This document shows positions 25,139 through 32,995 of a stretch of 33,788 nt of DNA, piece by piece. Source of the stretch: Pseudomonadota bacterium (GTDB lineage: Bacteria; Pseudomonadota; Alphaproteobacteria; Sphingomonadales; Sphingomonadaceae); assembly GCA_021847605.1 (NCBI GenBank), contig JAJZQN010000043.1, positions 1 to 33,788 on the forward strand, read 5' to 3'. Below the pieces are notes generated by a model that ran no database searches, was not told where the DNA came from, and saw nothing but the letters and a program-made list of their open reading frames with translations. Both the position numbers and the translations under genes were made by a program. Positions within the stretch are counted from its first letter, which is position 1; every line of letters starts with the position of its first letter.

Positions 25139-25459
25139 ATGAGATATCGTGAAATTGTTCAAGAGGTGCGCGGCTCGACCACCCAGGCGCGGACGACCAT
25201 CGCTCGGATCAACGCTGAGATGGATGCGCTCGACCGCCCGACGCTGATACCACGCATGTATGGATGTGGTCCGCTCGACAGCGAGGTCGAGGCGGTGAAG
25301 CTGGAGGCCATCAGGATCGCCAACGCCCGCGAGCGGCTGGAGATCGAGCGGTTGCGCGTCGAGATTGAGCAGGGGCGGGATACTGCGCTGGACGATGCGC
25401 TGATGCTTGCCAAGATCGAGAAGACCCAGGCTGAAGCGACGAAGGCGACTGCATCGTGA
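25139..25459 (+). CDS. Small helical protein of the element, unknown function
   Basis: A 106-residue protein from the ATG at 25139, chosen because GGAG at 25129-25132 is well spaced; an ATG at 25127 would add four residues. It starts MRYREIVQEVRGSTTQARTTI and is mostly helical. A charged heptad-like stretch (about 55-100, EAIRIANARERLEIERLRVEIEQGRD) suggests a coiled coil. No family is recognised. It lies just after the hairpin region and directly before another small gene with a one-base stop/start overlap, so the two form a unit. A DNA-binding or structural role is possible but unproven. Confidence 0.6.
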   Translation: MRYREIVQEVRGSTTQARTTIARINAEMDALDRPTLIPRMYGCGPLDSEVEAVKLEAIRIANARERLEIERLRVEIEQGRDTALDDALMLAKIEKTQAEATKATAS

Positions 25460-25665
25460 TGGCTGATATCGATATCGGGACAGATATGATCGTGGCTGGC
25501 TTCGACGCGATGCGTCCGATCCTCAATTTGCGGGCCGACATCCAGGAATGGATGACAGCAAATATCATCGGCGACTATGAGGTGCTGACAGGATATCGGC
25601 GCGGCTATTACGTCGAATTTGCGGACGAGGCGGATGCCGCGCACTTTAAGCTGCGCTGGGCCTAG
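25459..25665 (+). CDS. Small protein of the element, unknown function
   Basis: 68 residues from the ATG at 25459, which shares its first base with the previous stop (TGATG); a GTG at 25456 is also in frame. The protein is acidic and compact (MADIDIGTDMIVAGFDAMRP, then GDYEVLTGYRRGYYVEFADEADAAHFKLRW). The final pattern YYVEFADEADAAHFKLRW resembles the end of a small alpha/beta domain. No family is recognised. Its stop overlaps the stop of the leftward 49-codon gene. Confidence 0.55.
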   Translation: MADIDIGTDMIVAGFDAMRPILNLRADIQEWMTANIIGDYEVLTGYRRGYYVEFADEADAAHFKLRWA

Positions 25666-25811
25666 CTTGCGGCGGGATTGATCGTCACATCGCGGACGCC
25701 CGCGCCCCATTGAAGGCTGGCGAGCGCGCGCGCTTCGGCGATGTCGCGGGCCGCGATCTTGACTCGGCTTAGCCCGGCTCGCGTTTGGAGCAAGACTGAG
25801 AAGGTCTTCAT
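25662..25811 (-). CDS. 49-residue protein overlapping the serine recombinase gene
   Basis: Reading leftward from the ATG at 25811 gives MKTFSVLLQTRAGLSRVKI and on to a TAG at 25662, 49 residues. The ATG overlaps the recombinase stop in the ATGA manner (25808-25811), which strongly suggests real, coupled translation. The sequence has a beta-alpha-beta feel: KTFSVLLQTRAGLSRVKIAA, then a helix DIAEARALASLQWG, then VRDVTINPA. This is like a small single-domain protein that could bind the recombinase or DNA. No known family is named. Confidence 0.6.
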   Translation of the reverse strand: MKTFSVLLQTRAGLSRVKIAARDIAEARALASLQWGAGVRDVTINPAAS

Positions 25812-26389
25812 GCTGCCGCTCGCTTTTCCACCCGCTGGATTGCGGCACGGCTGACGCTGTATTGCTTCGCCAGAGCGCCCAGGGATGCGCCTGCTGCGCG
25901 CTGGGCGATGATGTCGCGCTGCTGGTTGTCGGTGAGGCTCCTTGGCCGTCCTAGAGCCTTGCCAGCGGCCTTGGCGCGGGCGAGGCCGGACTGCGTTCGC
26001 TCGATTAAGAGGTCGCGTTCAAACTCGGCGACCGCCGCGATGACCGCCATGGTCATTTTTCCGGCCGGACTGGTGAGATCGACCCCGCCAAGTGCAAGGC
26101 AATGGACCCGCACGCCTTCCGCTGCCAACTTCTGGATTGTGGTCCGCACGTCCATGGCATTGCGGCCAAGGCGATCTAGCTTGGTCACGATCAACACGTC
26201 GCCCGCTTCCAGCTTATCGACCAGCCGGGCGAAGCCTTTGCGCTCCATCGCCGCCACTGACCCGGAGATCGTTTCAGTCACCACTCGCTTGGTATCGACG
26301 GCGAAGCCAGCCGACATAATCTCTTGGACCTGGTTGTCGGTCGTCTGATCGGCGGTGCTAACCCGGCAATAGGCAAATGTGCGGCTCAT
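25808..26389 (-). CDS. Serine recombinase (resolvase/invertase family)
   Basis: A 193-residue site-specific recombinase of the small Tn3-resolvase/Hin type. The catalytic domain begins RTFAYCRVSTADQTTDNQ, with Ser11 as the probable nucleophile. KLDRLGRNAMDV carries the conserved arginines, and GKMTMAVIAAVAEFERDLLIERTQSGL marks the long E helix. A C-terminal helix-turn-helix (about 150-190, LTDNQQRDIIAQRAAGASLGALAKQYSVSRAAIQRV) binds DNA. It may resolve multimers, invert a segment, or regulate its own gene. Upstream at 26401-26482 are palindromes suited to be its sites. It is cotranslated with the 49-codon gene. Confidence 0.93.
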   Translation of the reverse strand: MSRTFAYCRVSTADQTTDNQVQEIMSAGFAVDTKRVVTETISGSVAAMERKGFARLVDKLEAGDVLIVTKLDRLGRNAMDVRTTIQKLAAEGVRVHCLALGGVDLTSPAGKMTMAVIAAVAEFERDLLIERTQSGLARAKAAGKALGRPRSLTDNQQRDIIAQRAAGASLGALAKQYSVSRAAIQRVEKRAAA

Positions 26390-26400
26390 TCTTCACGCCC

Positions 26401-26482
26401 TGTATCGAAATGGTGCATCGATACATATGGTGTATCGAATATTCCGTCAACCTACATTCCGATACAGTGCCAGTCACTGTAT
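26401..26482. promoter_or_regulatory. Palindromic sites between recombinase and lipoprotein genes (candidate res site/operator)
   Basis: The heptamer TGTATCG or its complement occurs at 26401-26407, 26419-26425, 26431-26437 and 26460-26466. The middle two form a perfect dyad with a 5-base spacer (26419-26437). A second perfect dyad, ATACAGTG-CCAGT-CACTGTAT, spans 26462-26482 and overlaps the last heptamer. All lie upstream of the recombinase ATG (26389), where resolvases have their binding sites and promoter. Binding by the recombinase is inference. Confidence 0.6.
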
Positions 26483-26583
26483 TGTAACCGGTCGTTTTGT
26501 TGACACCAGGGCTGAAGATGGGCGATTGGAATCCAAGGGCTTGGCTTCTGCCGTATGGCGGGAGCCATCTTGCGAAGGGGGGC

Positions 26584-27774
26584 ATGGCGTTGCGATTGCT
26601 AATGGCGATCTTGGTAATCCCGCTGGCCGCTTGCGATAGCTCGTTGCTGTTTCAGCATCAGAGCGCCTCATCCTTTGTTCGAGATGCGAGATATGAGGCC
26701 TGGCCCAAGGGAAATATGATCCATTTCCGACAGCCAGCGAACGCTATCTTCGCAGCGCCAGGGGGCGCCGATTACGTCGCGGTCATGGAAGGTCGGGGCT
26801 GGCAGGAGCGTCGAGGTTATAGGGTGACGGTCTATCGGTCTGCCAACCTGGTCAAAGAGGACATTGTCGAGGACGGGCGCGAGCATACTTCAATTTCAGA
26901 TATCAAGTCGGGCGCGTCGATCAGCTTCTCTGGTTCTGAAGGCGCGCGTCGAGGATTCTTCGTATGGGGCGCAGTGACCGCATCACCGGTGGAGGTTCGG
27001 TGGACCGGCCGGACAGATCAAGTTCTCGGCGAGCGATGTTCTGTCTGGTCGTTCTTTCGCGATCCCGTGACCCAGGAAAAGTGCCTTACGTCAGACGGCG
27101 TAACATTGTGGCAAAAGCAAATTGGCTTCAGAGGTAGCGGAATTAGCGAGTCTAGGATTGTGTCTCTTACACGGCGGAAGGTTCGGCCGGACGAGATCGC
27201 TGTTCCGCGCGATTTACTCAATTGGTCTACGTGGCTTGATGCCGATGATGGGAAGCGCGGTTCGCTACCCAATGACCTAGTTGTCCTTGAAGGGACCGAA
27301 TGGAACGGCCAAGCCGTCCAACAGACGATCCGCCGCCTGGGTCGCATTGAAGCTGTTTCAGATGCCAGCGGAGAGAGGGTCCGGCAACGGGTCATGTGGA
27401 CCAATGCAACGGTATCGTTCGAGCAGGATGCGAAAGGGAATTTCAAGACCCTGAGCGTGCACAAGGCAAAGGCCGGGCTGCCTCCCTCCATGTGGTCGGC
27501 GCATCGGCCATTGATTGGGCATGACGCATTGCTTGGGCGTCGATGTGGTTGGCGCGTTACCATTGATGCTTCCGAGGGGGACATGAGAGAGTGCCGCACT
27601 CCTGACGGCTTGCTCCTGAAGAGTTCGGATCGTTACATTAGCTCCGTTGGGCATCTTGCCGCAAAGTCGATCACGGTTGGCAGGATATCCGAAAGCGACA
27701 TGGTTCCGCCCGGCGAATGGCTGGACGTGGCGACCTGGACGAAGATTGCCGACAACGAGAATGTCCATCGCTGA
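26584..27774 (+). CDS. Lipoprotein with two tandem homologous domains, unknown function
   Basis: From the ATG at 26584 (GAAGGGGGG just upstream) the 396-residue protein begins MALRLLMAILVIPLAAC, a lipoprotein signal with Cys17 as lipid site. The mature part contains two copies of one domain, about 50-220 and 235-390. The matching cores are LGERCSVWSFF...EKCLTSDGVTLW (cysteines 152 and 167) and LGRRCGWRVTI...RECRTPDGLLLK (cysteines 321 and 337), each ending in a P-x2-LLNWSTW or P-GEWLDVATW motif. The paired cysteines probably form a disulfide in each copy. It sits at the right end of the element, where cargo genes usually lie. It is not a recognised toxin, immunity or resistance protein. A longer frame from 26497 has no export signal at its start. 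Confidence 0.72.
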   Translation: MALRLLMAILVIPLAACDSSLLFQHQSASSFVRDARYEAWPKGNMIHFRQPANAIFAAPGGADYVAVMEGRGWQERRGYRVTVYRSANLVKEDIVEDGREHTSISDIKSGASISFSGSEGARRGFFVWGAVTASPVEVRWTGRTDQVLGERCSVWSFFRDPVTQEKCLTSDGVTLWQKQIGFRGSGISESRIVSLTRRKVRPDEIAVPRDLLNWSTWLDADDGKRGSLPNDLVVLEGTEWNGQAVQQTIRRLGRIEAVSDASGERVRQRVMWTNATVSFEQDAKGNFKTLSVHKAKAGLPPSMWSAHRPLIGHDALLGRRCGWRVTIDASEGDMRECRTPDGLLLKSSDRYISSVGHLAAKSITVGRISESDMVPPGEWLDVATWTKIADNENVHR

Positions 27775-27893
27775 AAAATTTCGTCGCATGTCATCAAATG
27801 GCTTGATCGAATGCCACGTCCGAGATACACGCGCGGCCACACCCGGCTCACCAAAGCCGCGATTTTCAGGGCTTTGTGGCTGCCTTAAAACAG

Positions 27894-27914
27894 TCCAGCC
27901 CTGTCCACCACTGC
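27894..27914 (+). repeat. Attachment site attR (21-bp direct repeat of tRNA-Tyr 3' end)
   Basis: Exact copy of 22021-22041, including the CCA end of tRNA-Tyr, but here not attached to a tRNA body. It ends the integrated element 50 bases before tRNA-Lys. The flanking bases differ from those of the left copy on both sides, so the duplicated core is 21 bases. Confidence 0.88.
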
Positions 27915-27964
27915 ATCAGGCCGATGCAGCAACTCCCGGTGGGGAGGTGAAAACAGGCCGGTGC

Positions 27965-28040
<76 letters not shown>

Positions 28041-28189
28041 AATTTCCTGATACCATCCTCACATAATGAAGCTGGTCGCGCGTCAGGGGCTGGATGCCGC
28101 AGCTTCATTGCTGCGTCGCAACAAAATCGCGGGCGGAACGTTCGGCTGGACAAGATATGTTCATCCCGCCGCGAGTAACCCTGCCTCCC

Positions 28190-30466
28190 ATGATTCTTGA
28201 CCGTCGCGACCTGATGCTCCGCACGCTGGGCGGCGCCCTCTCTCTTGCCATATCCCCCCGCGCACTTGCCGCCGATGAAGTGGCGCGGGTCGATGCACTG
28301 ATCGCGAAGATGACGATCGAGGAAAAGGCGGGGCAGATGACCTGCCTTGCCGATTCCTTCCGCCCGTTCAACCCGCCCAACCCACAGGTCGGCATTCAGG
28401 ATGAAAAACGTCTGTCCGACGAAGTGCGCAAGGGGCGGGTAGGGTGCCTGTTCAACGGCATTGGCGTTGTGGGCGCCCGCCGCGCACAGGACATCGCGGT
28501 CAAGGACAGTCGCCTCGGCATCCCGCTCTTGTTCGCCGGGGACATCATCCATGGCCTCAAGACCATCTTCCCCGTGCCGCTGGGCGAATCATCCTGTTTC
28601 GATCCGCAGATGGTGGAACGGACCGCCCGCGCCATGGCGATCGAGGCGACCGCCGCTGGTCTGCACCTGACCTTCGCGCCGATGGTCGACGTTGCCCGCG
28701 ACCAGCGCTGGGGCCGCGTGGTTGAAGGGGCGGGGGAGGATGTGACCCTGACCGGCATGTTGTCGGCCGCCCGCATTCGCGGCTTTCAGGGCCGCGACCT
28801 GCGCCGCGATGATTCGCTGCTCGCCTGTCCCAAACATTTCGCCGCCTATGGTGCGGTCGCCGCTGGCCTTGAATATGGCAATGTCGACATCAGCGAAGAA
28901 ACGCTGCGCGAAACCCATCTGCCGCCCTTCGGTCAGGCGTTTGCCGCCGGTGCGCTCACCACCATGGCCGCCTTCAACGAAATCAACGGCGTCCCCGCCA
29001 CTGCCGACAGCGAACTTCTCACCGACATATTGCGCGGCGAGATGAAATTCCGGGGCTTCGTCTTTTCCGATTATACCGCTGACGAGGAACTGGTCGCCCA
29101 TGGCTTTGCCGAGGATGCGCGTGACGCCGCCCGCCTCGCCATCCTCGCCGGGGTCGATATGTCGATGCAAAGCGGCCTCTATATCCGCTACCTGCCCGAC
29201 CTGGTAAAAAGCGGCGCCGTGCCCATGGAGACGGTCGATGTCGCCGTGCGCCGCATCCTTTATGTAAAGGCGGCGATGGGCCTGTTCGACAATCCTTATC
29301 GCTCGCTGGATGAGGCTGCGGAAAAGACGCGCATAGCCACCCCCGCGCACAAGGCGCTGGCCCGCGAATCCGCTGCCCGCTCGATCATATTGCTGAAGAA
29401 TGAGGACGTGCTACCGATCGTCCCGGCCAAGGGGCAGAAGATCGCCCTCATCGGACCCTTCGCCGAGGATAAGGCCAATCTCTACGGTCCCTGGGCTTTC
29501 TATGGCGATCCCGACAAGGGCGTCGACATCGCCACCGGCCTGCGCGCCGCCTTGCCCGATCCCTCGCTGCTCAGCGTCACGCGGGGCAGCGACATCAGCG
29601 GCGCGATCGACGGCGGCATCGCCAAGGCGGTGGAGGCAGCAAAGGCCGCTGACATCGTCCTCCTCGCCATCGGCGAATCTCAGGCCATGTCGGGCGAGGC
29701 CCAGTCCCGCACCATGATCGAAATTCCCGCAGCGCAGCAGGCGCTGGCCGACGCCGTGGTCGCCACCGGAAAGCCCGTCGCCGTCCTTCTGCGCCACGGC
29801 CGCGCCCTTGCCATCCATGATGGCGTCGCCAATGCCGGCGCCATCCTCGCCACCTGGTTTCTGGGCAGCGAGGCAGGTAACGCCATCGCCGACATCCTGC
29901 TGGGCAAGGTTGATCCGTCCGCCAAACTGCCCGTCAGCTTCCCGTGGGAAAGCGGGCAGGAGCCTTTCTATTACGACCGCAAATCCACCGGCCGCCCGAT
30001 GGTCGACAATGGCAGCACCGAATATAAGGCGCGCTATGCCACGACGGACAACAGCGCCCGTTTCCCCTTCGGCCACGGCCTCAGCTACACCGATTTCGAA
30101 CTGGACCAGCTCAAATTGTCTGACGATGCGTTGCGCTGGGACGCCGCCATCGAAATCACCGCGCGCCTGACCAACAAGGGCAAGCGCAAGGGCAGCGAAG
30201 TCGTGCAACTCTATATCCGCGATCGCGTCGCCAGCCGTACCCGCCCCATCCGCGAACTGAAACGCATGGCCCGCATCGCCCTGTCGCCGGGGGAAAGCCG
30301 TATCGTCCGCTTTTCCCTGTCGCGCACCGATCTGGAATTTGTCGGCGCGCGCAGCCAGCGTATCGCCGAACCCGGCCTGTTCGACCTGTGGGTCGGCCAG
30401 TCGTCGGTCGGGGGGCTGCACGCGCAATTCACCCTCTACGCACAGGCGCCCACAGCGAAGGGCTGA
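28190..30466 (+). CDS. Exported beta-glucosidase, glycoside hydrolase family 3 (BglX-like)
   Basis: Releases terminal beta-linked glucose from oligosaccharides, probably in the periplasm. From the ATG at 28190 (758 residues) the protein starts with a twin-arginine signal, DRRDLMLRTLGGALSLA, cut near ALA. The (beta/alpha)8 domain follows (about 30-360). The probable nucleophile is Asp294 in GFVFSDYTADEEL, and the family's KHFAAYG and GEDVTLTGMLSAARIRGFQG blocks are present. The alpha/beta sandwich spans about 365-570 (SIILLKNEDVLPI). The fibronectin-like C-terminal domain follows (PFGHGLSYTDFEL, then GSEVVQLYIRD). An ATG at 28157 would also be in frame. The gene follows tRNA-Lys and precedes a TonB receptor, a common sphingomonad pairing for glycan uptake. 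Confidence 0.92.
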   Translation: MILDRRDLMLRTLGGALSLAISPRALAADEVARVDALIAKMTIEEKAGQMTCLADSFRPFNPPNPQVGIQDEKRLSDEVRKGRVGCLFNGIGVVGARRAQDIAVKDSRLGIPLLFAGDIIHGLKTIFPVPLGESSCFDPQMVERTARAMAIEATAAGLHLTFAPMVDVARDQRWGRVVEGAGEDVTLTGMLSAARIRGFQGRDLRRDDSLLACPKHFAAYGAVAAGLEYGNVDISEETLRETHLPPFGQAFAAGALTTMAAFNEINGVPATADSELLTDILRGEMKFRGFVFSDYTADEELVAHGFAEDARDAARLAILAGVDMSMQSGLYIRYLPDLVKSGAVPMETVDVAVRRILYVKAAMGLFDNPYRSLDEAAEKTRIATPAHKALARESAARSIILLKNEDVLPIVPAKGQKIALIGPFAEDKANLYGPWAFYGDPDKGVDIATGLRAALPDPSLLSVTRGSDISGAIDGGIAKAVEAAKAADIVLLAIGESQAMSGEAQSRTMIEIPAAQQALADAVVATGKPVAVLLRHGRALAIHDGVANAGAILATWFLGSEAGNAIADILLGKVDPSAKLPVSFPWESGQEPFYYDRKSTGRPMVDNGSTEYKARYATTDNSARFPFGHGLSYTDFELDQLKLSDDALRWDAAIEITARLTNKGKRKGSEVVQLYIRDRVASRTRPIRELKRMARIALSPGESRIVRFSLSRTDLEFVGARSQRIAEPGLFDLWVGQSSVGGLHAQFTLYAQAPTAKG

Positions 30467-30776
30467 CCGACCCGCCCTTTCACGGGCCGGATTATCCTTA
30501 TGCAATCCTGCCCGACTAAGCATCGGCGAATCGCCAGACCGCGATTTTCGGCGCAATTCTCCGTGTCGCTGGCGTGTGAACGACATTGCTGACTGTGGGC
30601 CATATGTCCGTGGCAGAGGATCGTCCTTCGCTTTTCTGTCCCTGACGTAAGAAATCATGTCTCGCTCCGTCAGCCCTCTCTCCTCCGATTGACCCCCATC
30701 GCTGCGGTGCCCACAGGCGCGGCACGCATCTAATGCGACTTATTCTCACTCGCGATCTTTAGGGGAAGGTCTGTCC
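30467..30776. other. Intergenic region between GH3 gene and TonB receptor gene
   Basis: 310 bases with no convincing gene. The last 50 bases hold the receptor's regulatory signals: a possible Fur site and AGGGGAAGG (30761-30769). The rest shows no clear hairpin with a T run, so where the GH3 transcript ends is not evident. Confidence 0.6.
30734..30755 (+). promoter_or_regulatory. Possible Fur (iron-response) box upstream of the TonB receptor
   Basis: TGCGACTTATTCTCACTCGC with the next bases GA has a rough dyad (GCGA...TCGC) around TTATTCTCA. It resembles the TGC-AAT-ATTCTCA-type Fur sites of alphaproteobacteria. It lies about 25-45 bases before the ATG at 30777. The match is by eye and imperfect. 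Confidence 0.35.
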
Positions 30777-32906
30777 ATGTCCGCCATCTCATCCACGCGC
30801 TCTCATCTGGCGCGCGCCAGCCTGCTCGTCCTGGCCGCCAGCCTCGCTGCGCCCGCCCTCGCTGCCGAAGCACCTGCGCCCGCCGCCGACGATCCATCCA
30901 GCAGCGCCATCGTCGTCACCGCCGCCGGCTATGAACAGAATATCGTCGAGGCGCCCGCCAGCATCACCGTTCTGGGGCGAGAGGAATTGCAGGAAAAACG
31001 GTTCGGCAGCCTCGCCGAAGCGCTTCAGGATGTGCAGGGTGTCGATGTCGGCGGCGAAGCGGGCAAGACCGGCGGCCTCAACATCTCCATCCGCGGCATG
31101 CCCAGTGACTATACGCTGGTCCTGATCGACGGCCGTCGTCAGAACGCACCGGGCGGCGTCACGCCCAACGGGTTCGGCGAAACCTCGACCAGCTTCCTGC
31201 CGCCTTTCTCCGCCATCGACCGGATCGAAGTCGTGCGTGGCCCGATGTCGACCCTCTATGGGTCGGATGCGATGGGCGGCGTCGTCAACATCATCACGCG
31301 CAAGGTCGGCAACCGCTGGGTCGGCACCGCCACCGCCGAAAGCACCATTCAGGGCGACGACCGCTTCGGCAATATCCAGTCGATCAACGGTTTCGCACAA
31401 GGACCGCTTGTCAAGGATCTGGTCGGGCTGACGCTGCGCGGCAGCGTCTTTCATCGCGAAGGATCGAACATCGAAATCCCCGGCGATCCGGCGCTGACGC
31501 TGGGCCGCAATCCGGTCGAATCCGACATCTACACCTATGGCGGTCGCCTCAGCATCACGCCCCATGCCGATCATGACCTGTGGATCGAATATGACCGTAA
31601 TGAACAGCGCTATGACAATAGCGAGGGGCAACTGGGTACGTTGGGTTCGGGCGGCTATGCCCCGGAACAGCGGTTCAATCGCTCCAACTATGTCCTCGCG
31701 CACAGCTGGCGCATGGGCTTTGGCCAGCTCGACACCACGCTGACCCGCAACGAAACCGAAACCATCGGTCGCCTCATCCCCAACGGCACACCGGGCGCCG
31801 TTCCGGGCAGCCCCCGCACGCTGGAGGCACGTAACGACATCATCGACTCCCGCTTCGCCGGTAAATTCGGTCCGGTGGCCTTCACCGTGGGCGGCCAATA
31901 TTGGAAAGCCCGCATGGTGGAGGGCGTCGCCCCCGAACCGTTCAAATTCACCCAATGGGCGGGCTTCGCCGAAGCGACGCTGACCGTGACGGATGGCTTC
32001 AACGTCACCGGCGGCGTGCGCTATGACGATCATAGCACTTTTGGCAATAAATGGTCGCCGCGTGCCTATGCGGTGTGGAACATCACCGACACCGTGACGC
32101 TGAAGGGCGGCGTCAGCCGCGGTTTCAAGACGCCGCGCGTCGAACAGATTGCCGATGGCATCATCGGCTTCGGGGGGCAGGGGCGCATCCCGCTGATCGG
32201 TTCGCCCAATCTGACGCCGGAAACCAGCACCAGCTATGAAGCGGGCCTCTATTATGATGGTCAGGGTTTCTTCAGCGGTAATGTCACGCTGTTCAACAAT
32301 GATTTCGATGACAAGATCGCGTCTGGTCCGGGCATTCCCAACTGCCAGTTCGCGGGCAACCCCAATCGCCCCGGCTGCCTAGATGTCGGGCCGTTCCCGA
32401 CGGTCGATCTGCTCAGCCAGTCCATCAACATCGACAAGGCGCGCACGCGCGGCGTCGAAGTCGCCACCCGCTTCGCCTTCACGCCCCGCCTGTCGCTGTC
32501 GGCCAACTATACCTACACCGAAACCGAACAGTTGAGCGGTTCGGAAAAGGGGCTTCCGCTGATCGGCATGCCCAAACATATGCTGAACGGCAATCTGCGC
32601 TGGAAACTGGATGACAAGGCCAGCCTGTGGGCGCGGGCCGAAATCCGCTCCAGCCGCTATCGTGGGGCCAATACCCAACAGACGGCGGTCGGCGATTTCC
32701 GCAGCTATGAGGTGTTCCACCTGGGCGGCAATTATCAGGTGACGCCGGCTTTCCGCCTGTCGGCGACCATCTACAATATCCTCGATACCGACTATGCGGT
32801 CTATGTTCCCTATCAGAGCAGCCCGACGGTGACGGCCTATACCCCGGCCTATTCGATCAATCAGGAAGGACGCCGCCTCTGGCTGTCGGCTACGGTCGAT
32901 TTCTGA
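30777..32906 (+). CDS. TonB-dependent outer-membrane receptor, siderophore type
   Basis: A 709-residue outer-membrane transporter. The signal peptide ends near ALAAEA (about 30). The TonB-box-like segment SAIVVTAAG is at about 42-50. The plug domain (about 55-170) has ITVLGREELQEKRFGSLAEALQDVQGVDV, ISIRGMPSDYTLVLIDGRRQN and IEVVRGPMSTLYGSDAMGGVVNIIT, as in CirA/FepA-like receptors. The 22-strand barrel follows and ends in phenylalanine (LSATVDF), as outer-membrane proteins usually do. The ligand is probably a ferric siderophore or similar complex; the GH3 neighbour leaves a glycan ligand open. AGGGGAAGG is the ribosome site. Confidence 0.93.
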   Translation: MSAISSTRSHLARASLLVLAASLAAPALAAEAPAPAADDPSSSAIVVTAAGYEQNIVEAPASITVLGREELQEKRFGSLAEALQDVQGVDVGGEAGKTGGLNISIRGMPSDYTLVLIDGRRQNAPGGVTPNGFGETSTSFLPPFSAIDRIEVVRGPMSTLYGSDAMGGVVNIITRKVGNRWVGTATAESTIQGDDRFGNIQSINGFAQGPLVKDLVGLTLRGSVFHREGSNIEIPGDPALTLGRNPVESDIYTYGGRLSITPHADHDLWIEYDRNEQRYDNSEGQLGTLGSGGYAPEQRFNRSNYVLAHSWRMGFGQLDTTLTRNETETIGRLIPNGTPGAVPGSPRTLEARNDIIDSRFAGKFGPVAFTVGGQYWKARMVEGVAPEPFKFTQWAGFAEATLTVTDGFNVTGGVRYDDHSTFGNKWSPRAYAVWNITDTVTLKGGVSRGFKTPRVEQIADGIIGFGGQGRIPLIGSPNLTPETSTSYEAGLYYDGQGFFSGNVTLFNNDFDDKIASGPGIPNCQFAGNPNRPGCLDVGPFPTVDLLSQSINIDKARTRGVEVATRFAFTPRLSLSANYTYTETEQLSGSEKGLPLIGMPKHMLNGNLRWKLDDKASLWARAEIRSSRYRGANTQQTAVGDFRSYEVFHLGGNYQVTPAFRLSATIYNILDTDYAVYVPYQSSPTVTAYTPAYSINQEGRRLWLSATVDF

Positions 32907-32995
32907 TCTTTCTATCGGGCGGTGCCGGTGGCGCCCCCCCTGCAAACGGCTTTGATAGGCAAAGTCGATAACTGTGACGGGATCGTTTCGTTTAG

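Larger units (their letters stand above)
22021..27914. mobile_element. Integrated genetic element in tRNA-Tyr, about 5.9 kb
   Basis: The element is bounded by the 21-bp direct repeats at 22021-22041 and 27894-27914. It carries, in order, a tyrosine integrase, a HUH-type Rep-like protein, two short genes, a 49-codon gene overlapping a serine recombinase (both leftward), and a lipoprotein with two tandem domains. Base composition is less GC-rich than the flanks in several parts, especially around 23880-24010 and 24900-25050. I see no relaxase with an oriT, no type IV secretion genes, and no capsid or tail genes. It could be a small integrative element that replicates by rolling circle after excision, an integrated plasmid, or a satellite that uses a helper. 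Confidence 0.85.

Noticed and set aside
22041..27894. Prophage remnant
   Set aside because: No capsid, portal, terminase, tail or lysis genes are recognisable, so a phage label is not supported.
29411..30658. A 415-codon minus-strand frame
   Set aside because: Antisense to the GH3 beta-glucosidase, which has a full set of family motifs.
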